Of a stretch of DNA of 64,000 nt, positions 19,906 to 29,756 are shown piece after piece (position 1 is the stretch's first letter; each line of letters starts with the position of its first letter). The position numbers were made by a program, and so were the translations under genes. The DNA is taken from the NCBI RefSeq assembly GCF_014837235.1, contig NZ_JACYFT010000001.1, positions 633,688-697,687 on the forward strand, read 5' to 3'. The notes under the pieces are model-generated. The model worked only from the letters and a program-made list of their open reading frames with translations, was not told where the DNA came from and ran no database searches. Origin of the DNA: Limnohabitans radicicola. GTDB taxonomy: Bacteria; Pseudomonadota; Gammaproteobacteria; Burkholderiales; Burkholderiaceae_C.

Positions 19906-20972
19906 GCTTGGCGGCCTGCGTAGTTCTTGCTGACCCAGTCGCGGTAGGCACCAGACTGCACGTGCTGCACCCACTCTGGGTTGTCGAGATACCACTGGAC
20001 CGTCTTGCGGATGCCGGTCTCAAAGGTCTCGGCCGGTTTCCAGCCCAGTTCGGCTTCGAGCTTGCGCGCATCGATCGCGTAGCGCCTGTCGTGGCCCGGG
20101 CGGTCGGTGACGTAGGTGATCTGCGTGGCGTAGCTGGTGCCATCTGCCTTGGGGCGCAGCTCGTCGAGCAACTGGCACACGGTGTTCACGATCTCGATGT
20201 TGGGCTTTTCGTTCCAGCCGCCTACGTTGTAGGTCTCGCCCAGGCGTCCGACTTCGAGCACACGGCGAATCGCGCTGCAGTGGTCCTTGACGTAGAGCCA
20301 GTCACGGATCTGCATGCCGTCGCCGTACACGGGCAACGGCTTACCTGCCAGGGCGTTGACAATCATCAGCGGGATGAGCTTTTCCGGAAAGTGGTAGGGC
20401 CCGTAGTTGTTGGAGCAGTTGGTGGTGAGCACCGGCAGACCGTAGGTGTGGTGCCAGGCCCGCACCAGGTGGTCGCTGGCGGCCTTGCTCGCAGAGTAGG
20501 GGCTGTTGGGCTCGTAGCGGTTCGTCTCGGCAAAGGCCGGATCATCCTTGGCCAGCGAGCCATACACCTCGTCGGTGGACACATGCAGGAAGCGAAAGGC
20601 CGATTTGGCTTGCTCAGGCAGCGTCGACCAATAGCCGCGCACCGACTCCAGCAGCCGGAAGGTGCCCACGATGTTGGTCTCGATGAAGTCGCCCGGGCCA
20701 TGGATGGAGCGGTCCACATGGCTCTCGGCCGCGAAGTTGATCACGGCTCGGGGCTGGTGCTCGGCCAGCAAGCGCGTGACCAGCGCGACGTCGCCAATGT
20801 CGCCCTGCACAAACACGTGGCGGGGGTTGCCTTGCAGGCTGGCCAGGGTTTCGGGGTTGCCCGCGTAGGTGAGCTTGTCGAGGTTGACAAGGGTCTCGTC
20901 ATGGGCAGCGAGCCAGTCGAGGACGAAATTGGCGCCGATGAAGCCGGCGCCGCCTGTGACAAGAAGGGTCAT
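19902..20972 (-). CDS. rfbB: dTDP-glucose 4,6-dehydratase
   Basis: [43 protein letters not shown]...[11 protein letters not shown]...[20 protein letters not shown]. Confidence 0.96.
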   Translation of the reverse strand: MTLLVTGGAGFIGANFVLDWLAAHDETLVNLDKLTYAGNPETLASLQGNPRHVFVQGDIGDVALVTRLLAEHQPRAVINFAAESHVDRSIHGPGDFIETNIVGTFRLLESVRGYWSTLPEQAKSAFRFLHVSTDEVYGSLAKDDPAFAETNRYEPNSPYSASKAASDHLVRAWHHTYGLPVLTTNCSNNYGPYHFPEKLIPLMIVNALAGKPLPVYGDGMQIRDWLYVKDHCSAIRRVLEVGRLGETYNVGGWNEKPNIEIVNTVCQLLDELRPKADGTSYATQITYVTDRPGHDRRYAIDARKLEAELGWKPAETFETGIRKTVQWYLDNPEWVQHVQSGAYRDWVSKNYAGRQA

Positions 20973-21083
20973 GGATCAGGATCAGAATCAGAAAATGCGG
21001 ATGAACCCATCCGTGCACAGATTTTAGGAGCAAAGGCCTGCCTTGCAGGTTACAGTGAAGGCTATCTAACAGGAGTTGCACCC

Positions 21084-21587
21084 ATGGCCAAATCGCCCCA
21101 CAAACCCTCTGAAACTGCAGACACGCCACAGACCCCGTCCAACGAAGTCTGGCTGGCGGGGCTGGGCGCACTGGCCCAGGTGCAGGCCCAAGGCAGCAAA
21201 GCCTTTGAAAAGCTGGTGGGCGAAGGGCTCGCGTTTCAACGCAAGAGCCAGGAGCAAGCCCAGCAGCGCCTGCAGGAAGCCACCGCCCGTCTGACCGATT
21301 TGGCGCAGGACTTTGGCCAGCAGGCCTCGGTGCGTGTGGACAAGCTGGAACACCTGTTTGAAGAACGCGTAGCCAAGGCCCTGCACCGCCTGGGCATGCC
21401 CACCCTGCAGGACCTGCAGGTGCTGCAGGCCCGCATCCATGCACTCGAAGAGCAACTGAGCCAAACACGTGCGGCCCAGCCTGCCGCCGCCAAAACAGCC
21501 CCAGCCAAAACTGCCGCCTCAAAAACCGCGCGCAAGGCTCCCGCCAAAAAGGCCGCCAGCCCGGTGCGCAAAAAGGCCCGCGGCTGA
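21084..21587 (+). CDS. phasin family protein with Ala/Lys-rich (histone-like) C-terminal tail
   Basis: EVWLAGLGALAQVQAQGSKAFEKLVGEG... then AAAKTAPAKTAASKTARKAPAKKAASPVRKKARG. Confidence 0.85.
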   Translation: MAKSPHKPSETADTPQTPSNEVWLAGLGALAQVQAQGSKAFEKLVGEGLAFQRKSQEQAQQRLQEATARLTDLAQDFGQQASVRVDKLEHLFEERVAKALHRLGMPTLQDLQVLQARIHALEEQLSQTRAAQPAAAKTAPAKTAASKTARKAPAKKAASPVRKKARG

Positions 21588-21612
21588 ACCCGGGCACGCC
21601 CTGAACTGAGCC

Positions 21613-22281
21613 ATGGCCAAAAAAGCGCCCCGCCGCACCGCCGAGCGCATTGCCGCTGTCACGCTGGAGCTGTTCAACCGCTTCGGCGAGCCCAACGTCT
21701 CGACGACCATGATTTCGTCGGAGCTGAGTATCAGCCCCGGCAACCTGTACTACCACTTCCCTTCCAAAGACGCCTTGGTCAACCACCTGTTCGACCAATA
21801 CGAAGGTGCCATGCTGGGCCTGCTGGACGCTGCAGGTGATGTGCAGGACATCGAAGACGCCTGGTTCTTTTTGCACTCACTCTTTGAACAAGTCTGGAAC
21901 CACCGTTTTCTGTACCGCGACCTGAACAACCTGCTCTCCGGCAACCGGCATCTGGAAAAGCATTTCCATGAAGTGCTCGAGCGCAAAACGCATGCGCTGC
22001 GCATGATGCTCGAATCGCTGGCCGCTGCAGGCTTGATGGCCATCGACCCAGACAGTGTGGAAACCCTGTCGGCCAGCATGGCGGTGATGGTCACGTATTG
22101 GCTCAGCTACGAATACGTGCGCGATCCACGCCGTGCCATGGAGCCCGAAAGCGCTGGCGTGGCCCTGAGCCGGGGTGCACGCCATGTGCTGGCCTTGTTG
22201 TCGCCGTATCTGAGCAGTGCCGAATTGCGCGCCCACCTGAACGCATTGAGCGCCGCTTACAGCGAAACAGCAGCGAGCTGA
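21613..22281 (+). CDS. TetR/AcrR family regulator (PhaD-like)
   Basis: TAERIAAVTLELFNRFGEPNVSTTMISSELSISPGNLYYHFPSKDALV; adjacent to phasin gene. Confidence 0.85.
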   Translation: MAKKAPRRTAERIAAVTLELFNRFGEPNVSTTMISSELSISPGNLYYHFPSKDALVNHLFDQYEGAMLGLLDAAGDVQDIEDAWFFLHSLFEQVWNHRFLYRDLNNLLSGNRHLEKHFHEVLERKTHALRMMLESLAAAGLMAIDPDSVETLSASMAVMVTYWLSYEYVRDPRRAMEPESAGVALSRGARHVLALLSPYLSSAELRAHLNALSAAYSETAAS

Positions 22282-22302
22282 CCGCTCACAGGCTTGAGGG
22301 CA

Positions 22303-23067
22303 TCAGGCGAAACGCCCCTGCGCCATGCTGAGCAACCCGTCAAAAATCAGGTTGTCGACCAGCTCGAACTGGATCGACATGCTGGGCGCCATCTTCCAGC
22401 CCGCACCACCCGTCATGACGCACAGGGGCTCCATGCCGGTGTGCTCGCGCAGGTGCTGCACCATGCGCTCGCAAGCGCCAGCAATCGCATAAGTGCCACC
22501 GCTGGTCAGGGCGTCGCTGGTGTTGGTCGGGAAAGGCCGCACCTCGCCCGTGGGCACATGCAAACCCGCTGTACCCGACTCCAGGGCGCGCAGCATGATG
22601 CCGTGGCCAGGCAAAATCAAACCACCCAAAAAGCGGCCATTCTCGTCGATCGCTTCCACCGTCACGGCCGTACCCACCATGACCACGACCAAAGGGCGCT
22701 TTTGCCCCTGGGCCAACATCCGTTGGCGGGCGCCGACCATGGCCACCCAGCGGTCTGAGCCTAAGCGTGCCGGATGGTCATAACCGTTGACCATGCCCGC
22801 CTCTGCGGCGCTGGCCACCACCCACTGGGGGGTGAAGTCCCACAGCTCCATCTGCTCCTGCACGCGGCGCTTGACCGCGTCACCCGCCACGATGCAGCCC
22901 AGCATCTTCTCGGGCGCAGGCAGCTCGGCCCACGGCCCTTCAGAAAGGGTTTCGATGTTCTCCAGGAACTCCGCGCCATGCGCCAGCAAAGCCGCATCCG
23001 GATGAGGGCGGTCGTACAACGCCCATTTCAAACGGGTGTTGCCAACATCAATGGCCAAAAGGTTCAT
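22303..23067 (-). CDS. coaX: type III pantothenate kinase
   Basis: [20 protein letters not shown]...[14 protein letters not shown]...[15 protein letters not shown]...GGLILPG. Confidence 0.95.
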   Translation of the reverse strand: MNLLAIDVGNTRLKWALYDRPHPDAALLAHGAEFLENIETLSEGPWAELPAPEKMLGCIVAGDAVKRRVQEQMELWDFTPQWVVASAAEAGMVNGYDHPARLGSDRWVAMVGARQRMLAQGQKRPLVVVMVGTAVTVEAIDENGRFLGGLILPGHGIMLRALESGTAGLHVPTGEVRPFPTNTSDALTSGGTYAIAGACERMVQHLREHTGMEPLCVMTGGAGWKMAPSMSIQFELVDNLIFDGLLSMAQGRFA

Positions 23068-23079
23068 GCTCGCATCATA

Positions 23080-24264
23080 ATGAAATCCATGTTCCCATCC
23101 ATCCTGGTGCCCTCAAATCTGTCTGCCCACAACCGTGGCTTGTTTTATGGCCAAGCAGCCCGCGCACAGACCCTGCACAGCCGCAACACCTATGCCCGGC
23201 TGTTTGCCAGTTGCGGCATCTCCTGGGCACAGGCTTGCGACAAGGCCATGGCCTACCGCGAGGTGATCGAACAACTCGATCCCGCCTTGCTGCATGAAAT
23301 GCAGGGCATCGCCCACGGCAGCGGTCTGACACTGGCGGACATCATGGCGCTGAACTGCCGCACCGAGATCCTGCCTGCCAACTTTTTGAGCGATGCCACC
23401 CACCAGGCCGACGCGGCATTGCAAGCCAACCGCGATGCAGGTTTGCCTGACTGGCTGGGCGACGCACCCATCGATCCGGCTGCGGCAGAAGGCGAATGCA
23501 CCGCCATGGCCGTGGCCCCTGCGGCCAGCCGCGAAGGCAACACCTGGCTGGCGCAAAACTGGGACTGGCTGGGACGCCAGCGCGAGGCCCTGGTGTTGCT
23601 GCACAGCGGCAATGAAGCCGGTCAGCGCTTCACCACCCTGACCGAAGGCGGCATGCTGGCCAAGATCGGCATGAACACACAGGGTTTTGCCCTGGGCCTG
23701 AACATCCTGCGCTCGCTGGAGGATGGCGTACGCCCTGGTGTGCCCGTGCATGTGCTGCTGCGCCACCTGCTGGGCTGCGCATCGCTCGGTGCAGCCCGCG
23801 CTGCATTGGCGCGCATTGGCCAGAGCCTGGGTTTTGGCGCGGCGTCGAATGTGCCTTGTGCCGATGCGCAAGGCGAGGTGGCCTGCTTTGAAGTCGCCCC
23901 TGCAGGCTGGGGCGAGGTGCCGCCCGCGCAGGGCGTGGTGGTGCACACCAACCACTTTGTGTGTGCATCGCTCTTGAGCACACAAGCGCCCATGGGGGTC
24001 ACGCTGTCAAGCCAGCCCCGCTTGGCCACCGCGCAGCAATACGCGGCGCAAAGCGACATCGATCAGGCCGCGCTTGAAAACTTCCTGCGCGACGAGACGG
24101 ATGGCCATTTGTCCATTTGCCGTTCACCCGACATGGCACTGCCGCCCGAAGGCCGGGTCGAGAGCGTGGCCGGGGTGATCATGAACACCAGCACACGCCA
24201 GATGTGGATCGCACCCGACGTGCCCAGCCGCTGCGCTTTCGAGCCGGTCATCCTGCCCCACTGA
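23080..24264 (+). CDS. C45 family autoproteolytic acyltransferase/hydrolase (acyl-CoA:6-APA acyltransferase-like)
   Basis: [26 protein letters not shown]...[26 protein letters not shown] (candidate autocatalytic Cys in GECT) ...[14 protein letters not shown]. Confidence 0.85.
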   Translation: MKSMFPSILVPSNLSAHNRGLFYGQAARAQTLHSRNTYARLFASCGISWAQACDKAMAYREVIEQLDPALLHEMQGIAHGSGLTLADIMALNCRTEILPANFLSDATHQADAALQANRDAGLPDWLGDAPIDPAAAEGECTAMAVAPAASREGNTWLAQNWDWLGRQREALVLLHSGNEAGQRFTTLTEGGMLAKIGMNTQGFALGLNILRSLEDGVRPGVPVHVLLRHLLGCASLGAARAALARIGQSLGFGAASNVPCADAQGEVACFEVAPAGWGEVPPAQGVVVHTNHFVCASLLSTQAPMGVTLSSQPRLATAQQYAAQSDIDQAALENFLRDETDGHLSICRSPDMALPPEGRVESVAGVIMNTSTRQMWIAPDVPSRCAFEPVILPH

Positions 24265-24286
24265 AAGGGCTTGCGCCCGCTTTCAG
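24261..24286. terminator. hairpin between convergent genes, both stop codons in its arms
   Basis: CTGAAAGGGCttgcGCCCGCTTTCAG: CTGAAAG/CTTTCAG outer stem plus GC-rich inner stem; no T-run. Confidence 0.5.
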
Positions 24287-25698
24287 CCGATGTTCGGGCG
24301 CGCCACCGGCTGCACCGATTCATACGCACGCGCCGCGCGCAAGACCAGCGCATCGCCAAACATCGGACCCACGATCTGCAGGCCCATGGGCAAACCCGCT
24401 TTCGTCAAACCGCAGGGCACGGTGATGGCCGGTTGCTGGGTCAGGTTGAAGGGGTAGCTGAAAGGCGTCCAGCCCAGCATGCTGACCGGGTCCATCGGCA
24501 CCGCCCCGGCAGGGCGCGCTTCAAACGCAGGCACCGCCACCGAAGGCGTGACCAGCAGGTCGTAGCGCTGCATGAACTGGCGCATGTGCGAGCCCAGCGC
24601 CCCCCGGCGCAGGTTGAGCTGCTGCACCTGGTGTGCGGTGAGCTGCTCACCCAGCGCGGCTTCGGCACGGAAATCGGGATCGGCCAGGGCTTGCTGCTCG
24701 GCACTCAAACCCGACCAGACCGAATAAGCGCCCAGGAACCACAGCCCGGTGGTGATCTCAAGAGGGTCGTCGAAACCGGGATCGACCTGTTCCACATGCG
24801 CGCCCAGCGCCTGCAGTTGCTTGACAGCCTGATCGACCGCGGCCGCGATGTCGGGATGCACGTTCCTGGCGTAACCCAGCGTAGGCGAATAGGCGATGCG
24901 CAGGCCGCGGATGCCGTCTTCCAGGCCCACGGTGTAGTCGGTGGCGTCGGGCGGCAGCGAAGTCCAGTCGCGGGCATCGGGCTGCTTGAGCACATTCATC
25001 ATCATCGCGGCGTCGCGCACGCTCAGGGTGTGCGGGCCCAGGTGCGCCACCGAGCCAAAAGGTGACAAGGGGTAAGCCGGCACGCGGCCAAAACTGGGCT
25101 TCAAGCCCACGTTGCCGCAAAACGCGGCCGGGATGCGCACACTGCCCGCACCGTCGGTGCCCACGGCCAGCGGGCCCAGGCCGGCGGCCACGGCCGCGGC
25201 AGCGCCGCCGGACGACCCGCCCGGTGTGCAATCCAGATTCCAGGGGTTGCGGGTGATGCCGGTGGCGGGCGAGTTGGTCTCGCCCTTGCAGCCGAACTCG
25301 GGTGTGGTGGTCTTGCCCAGCAACACCGCACCCGCTTCACGCAGGCGCGCTGTGGCGGGGGCGTCGACCTCCCAGGGCTGCTGGGGGTCAACGGTGCGGC
25401 TGCCACGCAAGGTGGGCCAGCCCTGGGTGAGGATCAGGTCCTTGATGCTGGTGGGCACGCCATCAAGCTCGCCCACCGGTGCGCCCGTGCTGCGATGGGC
25501 CTGCCAACGCGCTTCACTGGCGCGGGCGCTGGCCAGGGCGCGGTCGGCATCGACCAAGCAAAAGGCATTGATCTTCGGGTTGAGCCGTTCGATGCGCGCG
25601 AGCACCGCCTGCGTGGCCTCCACCGGGCTGGCCTGCCCGGTGCGGTACAGCTGCAGCAATTCGTGGGCCGTGCGCTGGGTCAGGTCGGTGGTGCTCAT
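24283..25698 (-). CDS. amidase (amidase signature family)
   Basis: GELDGVPTSIKDLILTQGWPTLRGS...TPGGSSGGAAAAVAAGLGPLAVGTDGAGSVRIPAAFCGNVGLKPSFGRVP. Confidence 0.95.
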   Translation of the reverse strand: MSTTDLTQRTAHELLQLYRTGQASPVEATQAVLARIERLNPKINAFCLVDADRALASARASEARWQAHRSTGAPVGELDGVPTSIKDLILTQGWPTLRGSRTVDPQQPWEVDAPATARLREAGAVLLGKTTTPEFGCKGETNSPATGITRNPWNLDCTPGGSSGGAAAAVAAGLGPLAVGTDGAGSVRIPAAFCGNVGLKPSFGRVPAYPLSPFGSVAHLGPHTLSVRDAAMMMNVLKQPDARDWTSLPPDATDYTVGLEDGIRGLRIAYSPTLGYARNVHPDIAAAVDQAVKQLQALGAHVEQVDPGFDDPLEITTGLWFLGAYSVWSGLSAEQQALADPDFRAEAALGEQLTAHQVQQLNLRRGALGSHMRQFMQRYDLLVTPSVAVPAFEARPAGAVPMDPVSMLGWTPFSYPFNLTQQPAITVPCGLTKAGLPMGLQIVGPMFGDALVLRAARAYESVQPVARPNIG

Positions 25699-25742
25699 GT
25701 GTGTCTCCTGTCTGTTCGGTGATGAAGTCACGCACAAGTGCT

Positions 25743-27242
25743 TCAAGGTCTTGTACGGGTTTGGGGGCTGAGTTTTTTCCAGGGCAAATCACCCGGGTCG
25801 GCGGCCATGGGTCCGGCGGCTTTGGCCACCAACACCCGGCTGGCAATGGGCGTGAAGTCGGCGCGGAAATGGTTGGAGCTTTTGACCACCAGCAGCTTCA
25901 TCTGCTCGGGGTGGATGCCCACGGCGCGGAACAGTTCACGATCCAGCATCTGCATCTTGCCGCTGGCCACCGCCACCAGCACACCGTCAATTTCAAGGCA
26001 CGCACAGGGGCCGATGCGGACCTTCACGCCCGTCATCATCGGGCCCTTGAGTTCGCAGTCATCCATCCCCAGGGCACGCACCACAAAGCGACCCTGCACG
26101 GGTGGATCACTGTCCTGCCCGGTGAAAGTGAGCACGGCCTTGCCCAGCGCCAGATCAAGGCTGGCGCCCACACCCACCTCGTGGGCCTTGCGGGCCACCA
26201 CCGGGTCGTAGAGCAGACCCAACGCCACCTGACCGGGCCAGCGCTTGCCCGCGCCTTGCTGCAAGAGGGCGTGCAGCATGCCGGTGGTGTTGCTGTCGCC
26301 GCCTGCACCGGGGTTGTCCTGCGTGTCGGCCAGCACCACCGGGGCCTTGGCCGACTCGGCCACCGACAGGGCTTGCGCCACGGCTTCGCGGGCGGGCAAG
26401 ACATCGGGCCGCCATTGCCCCGGCTCACTCACCAGTTCGTAGAGGCGTTGCACGGCCGAGTCGACCGAGCCGCCGTGGCCCCAGACCACCGGACCACACT
26501 CGGCAAAGTCCGAGGCCGGAAAACCCATGCAAAAACTGAGCATGCAGCCCGTCTCGGCTTCGATGCGGGCCAGCGTGTCGTAAAGACCCTGGGCCGGTGG
26601 CATCCAGGTGCTTTGGGCGTTGAGTGGGATCAAAAACGGCAAGCGCTTGGCCTGCACCGGGCGCTTGGCCCCGGCGCGCAGGTGCTCGCGCATCAGCACG
26701 GCGGCACGCTCGCCGGTGTCGGCCATGTCGATGTGCGGGTAGGTGCGGTAGGCCACCAGGCCGTCGGCCAGGCGCAGCATGCGCTCGGTCACATTGGCAT
26801 GCAAATCAAGGCTGGCCACGATGGGTACCTGCGGGCCGACCACGGCGCGGATGCGGGCGATCAGCTCGCCCTCGCTGTCATCGGCGTGTTCGGCCACGGC
26901 CGCGCCGTGCAGATCGAGGTACACGCCATCAAGGCCTTGTGCCATGGCAGCGCGAACGTCTTCAAGGATGGCCTCGCTGATGCGCTCAAAGGCGTCGCGC
27001 GTCACATACGACGAGGGCGTGGCCCCGGCCCAGGCCGAGGGCACGAGCTGCCAGCCTTCGCGCTTGGCCGCGTCGATGAAGCCGCCCACCGGGATGTTGA
27101 TGCCTGTGAGCTGCGCCTGCATGGCCTGCCCGCGCACAAAGGCCGGAAAGTTTTCACCCGTGTTGAAGGCGGCCCAGTCGGCGAGGCTGGGCGCAAAGGT
27201 GTTGGTTTCGTGCTGGTAGCCAGCGATCAGGATGCGGGTCAT
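25743..27242 (-). CDS. M81 family metallopeptidase (MlrC-like)
   Basis: MTRILIAGYQHETNTFAPSLADWAAFNTGE...GVYLDLHGAAVAEHADDSEGELIARIRAVVG...ADTQDNPGAGGDSNTTGML. Confidence 0.92.
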   Translation of the reverse strand: MTRILIAGYQHETNTFAPSLADWAAFNTGENFPAFVRGQAMQAQLTGINIPVGGFIDAAKREGWQLVPSAWAGATPSSYVTRDAFERISEAILEDVRAAMAQGLDGVYLDLHGAAVAEHADDSEGELIARIRAVVGPQVPIVASLDLHANVTERMLRLADGLVAYRTYPHIDMADTGERAAVLMREHLRAGAKRPVQAKRLPFLIPLNAQSTWMPPAQGLYDTLARIEAETGCMLSFCMGFPASDFAECGPVVWGHGGSVDSAVQRLYELVSEPGQWRPDVLPAREAVAQALSVAESAKAPVVLADTQDNPGAGGDSNTTGMLHALLQQGAGKRWPGQVALGLLYDPVVARKAHEVGVGASLDLALGKAVLTFTGQDSDPPVQGRFVVRALGMDDCELKGPMMTGVKVRIGPCACLEIDGVLVAVASGKMQMLDRELFRAVGIHPEQMKLLVVKSSNHFRADFTPIASRVLVAKAAGPMAADPGDLPWKKLSPQTRTRP

Positions 27243-27258
27243 GCAGCGTCCGTGGTAT

Positions 27259-28878
27259 TCAGTCCAGAGGTGGCAAGGCCGCTGGCGCAGCGTCAAACAG
27301 GCGCCGCGTGTAGTCCTGCTGCGGGTTGGCGTAGAGGTCGCCGGTCGCGCCCTGCTCCACGATGCGGCCCTGGTGCATGACGATCACGCGGTCGCACAAC
27401 TGGGCGGCCACGCGCAGGTCGTGCGTGATGAACAGCAGCCCCAGGCCCAGGCGTGACTGCACCTCGCGCAACAGATTCAGGATCTGGGCCTGCACACTCA
27501 CATCGAGCGCGCTCACGGCCTCGTCGGCCACCAGCACCTGCGGGCGGCAGGCCAGTGCACGGGCAATCGCCAGGCGCTGGCGCTGACCACCGCTGAACTG
27601 GCTGGGGTAGCGCTTCAAGGCCTCCACTGGCAAACGCACCTGCGCCATCAACTCCACCGCCAGTGCTTCGGCTTGTTCACGCGACTGGCCAAAGTTCATC
27701 GCACCCTCGACCATGGACTGGCCCACGGTGCGGCGCGGATTCAACGAGCGGTTCGGGTCTTGGAACACCACCTGCACGCGGTGGCGCAGGGGCCGCAACT
27801 GGCCTTCGGGCATGCGGGCCACGTCGTCGGCGTCCCACCAAATCTGGCCCTCGGTCGGGTCGATCAGGCGGATCAGGCAACGTGCAAAGGTCGACTTGCC
27901 GGAACCCGACTCGCCCACAATGCCCACCGTCTCGCCAGCACGCACGGCCACGGCGGCATCCATGAGGGCGGCCGTGGGGCGGCTGCGGCCCAGCCAGTCG
28001 TGGCTGATGTAGGTCTTGCCCACGCCTTGGCCCGACAACAGCGTAGGGCCCTGGGGCTCGGGCTTGGCGGGCGGCGGCGTCATGCCGGGCACGGCGGCCA
28101 GCAGCTGGCGCGTGTAGTCGGCGCGGGGGCGGCGCAGCACCTGTTCGCAGTCGCCGCTCTCCACCGCCTGGCCCTGGTTCATGACCAGCACCTGGTCGGC
28201 GATTTCGGCCACCACGCCCATGTCGTGGGTGATGAAGAGCACCGCACTGCCCTGCTCGCGCTGCAGGTCGGCGATCAAACGCAGAATTTCTTTTTGCGTG
28301 GTCACGTCGAGCGCCGTGGTCGGCTCGTCGCAAATCAACAGCGCGGGCTTCAAGATCACGGCCATCGCGATCACGATGCGCTGACGCTGCCCACCACTGA
28401 GCTGGTGCGGATAACTGCGCAACATGCGCTGCGGGTCGGGCAGCTTGACACGCTCGAACACCCGCAAAATTTCGGAACGGCGCTGCTCGGCGGGCCAGTC
28501 GGTGTGGGTGGACAGCAACTCGTCCACCTGATCGCCGCAGCTCATGACCGGGTTCAAGGCCGTCATGGGCTCCTGGAACACCATGCCCATGGCTTTGCCA
28601 CGCAACTGGCGCAGCCGCAACTTGGACGCCTGCAGCAAGGACTCGCCTTGCAGGACGATGTCACCCGCCACGGGCTGCAGATCTTTGGGCAGCAAGCCCA
28701 TCACGGTGGTGGCCATGACGGACTTGCCCGAGCCCGACTCGCCCACCACACACAAGGTCTGGCCGGGCAGAATGTCCAGCGACACCCCGGTGATGGCGTT
28801 CGCCCGGTCGCCACCGGCAGGCAAAGCGACCGAGAGGCCACGAATCGACAGGACAGCTTCAGAAGCGGTGTGCGTCAT
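27259..28878 (-). CDS. dipeptide/glutathione-type ABC transporter ATP-binding protein (fused DppD-DppF, GsiA-like)
   Basis: Two Walker A motifs (GESGSGKS twice) and two LSGGQRQR/FSGGQRQR signatures in one 540-aa ORF. Confidence 0.93.
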   Translation of the reverse strand: MTHTASEAVLSIRGLSVALPAGGDRANAITGVSLDILPGQTLCVVGESGSGKSVMATTVMGLLPKDLQPVAGDIVLQGESLLQASKLRLRQLRGKAMGMVFQEPMTALNPVMSCGDQVDELLSTHTDWPAEQRRSEILRVFERVKLPDPQRMLRSYPHQLSGGQRQRIVIAMAVILKPALLICDEPTTALDVTTQKEILRLIADLQREQGSAVLFITHDMGVVAEIADQVLVMNQGQAVESGDCEQVLRRPRADYTRQLLAAVPGMTPPPAKPEPQGPTLLSGQGVGKTYISHDWLGRSRPTAALMDAAVAVRAGETVGIVGESGSGKSTFARCLIRLIDPTEGQIWWDADDVARMPEGQLRPLRHRVQVVFQDPNRSLNPRRTVGQSMVEGAMNFGQSREQAEALAVELMAQVRLPVEALKRYPSQFSGGQRQRLAIARALACRPQVLVADEAVSALDVSVQAQILNLLREVQSRLGLGLLFITHDLRVAAQLCDRVIVMHQGRIVEQGATGDLYANPQQDYTRRLFDAAPAALPPLD

Positions 28879-29756
28879 GCGCCGCTCCGTTTCGCGAATT
28901 TGGGGTCCAGCACATCGCGCAGGCCATCGCCCAGCAAATTGATGGCCAGCACCGTGGGCACCAGAAACAACGCAGGAAACAGCACATTGCCCGGGTACTG
29001 GGTGAACTGCACCCGGCCCTCGGCCATGATGTTGCCCCAAGTCGGGATGTCGGCGGGCAAGCCCAGCCCCAGAAAGCTGAGGATCGCTTCGGTCAGCACG
29101 GCACTCGCCGCAATGAAGGTGCCCTGCACGATCAGCGGAGCCATCGCGTTGGGCAGGATGTGGCGCACCAGAATGACCGGCGTGGGCGTGGCCAGGGCCT
29201 TGGCGGCCTCCACAAAAGGCTCCTCGCGCAAGGTCAGCACGAGTGAACGCACCAGGCGGGTGACGCGGGGGATCTCGGGGATGGCGATGGCCACCACCAC
29301 GGTCCAGAGCTGCGCGCCCAGCGCCGCCACCAGGGCGATGGCCAGCAGGATGGCGGGGATGGCCATCAAACCGTCCATGAAGCGCATGAGCACCATATCG
29401 AGTGCACGGAAGTACCCTGCCAGCATGCCCAAAGCGCCGCCCACCAACAGCGCCACCAGCGCGGTGAACAGGCCCACCAGCAAGGACACGCGGGTGCCGA
29501 ACAGCACACGGCTGTAGATGTCGCGGCCAAAGTTGTCTGAACCCATCCAGAAGGTGTGGGCCACGCTGGTGCCGTCCAACAAGCCGAACTGCCCCACCAC
29601 GCCAGCCTGGGTGTTGATGTTGCCCGAGTCCATGGCGGCCGGGTCCACCGTGCCCAGCCAGGGCGCGGTCAAGGCGATCAGGATCAAGAGGCCCAGCACC
29701 CCCAATCCCAAACGGACCGTGGTGTGCGCGAGAAGTTTTCGGAAGATGGCGTTCAT
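28875..29756 (-). CDS. ABC transporter permease (DppC/GsiD-like)
   Basis: LGTDNFGRD-like motif (MGSDNFGRDIYSRVLFGTRVSL), hydrophobic; 4-nt overlap with ATPase. Confidence 0.9.
   Translation of the reverse strand: MNAIFRKLLAHTTVRLGLGVLGLLILIALTAPWLGTVDPAAMDSGNINTQAGVVGQFGLLDGTSVAHTFWMGSDNFGRDIYSRVLFGTRVSLLVGLFTALVALLVGGALGMLAGYFRALDMVLMRFMDGLMAIPAILLAIALVAALGAQLWTVVVAIAIPEIPRVTRLVRSLVLTLREEPFVEAAKALATPTPVILVRHILPNAMAPLIVQGTFIAASAVLTEAILSFLGLGLPADIPTWGNIMAEGRVQFTQYPGNVLFPALFLVPTVLAINLLGDGLRDVLDPKFAKRSGA

Noticed and set aside
21480-21587. AAKTAPAKTAASKTARKAPAKKAA repeat as a tandem-repeat element
   Set aside because: Ordinary histone-H1-like Ala/Lys/Pro tail seen in phasin-type proteins, not an independent DNA repeat
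27673-29517. 614-aa plus-strand ORF
   Set aside because: Antisense to the fused ABC ATPase and permease; His-rich shadow frame
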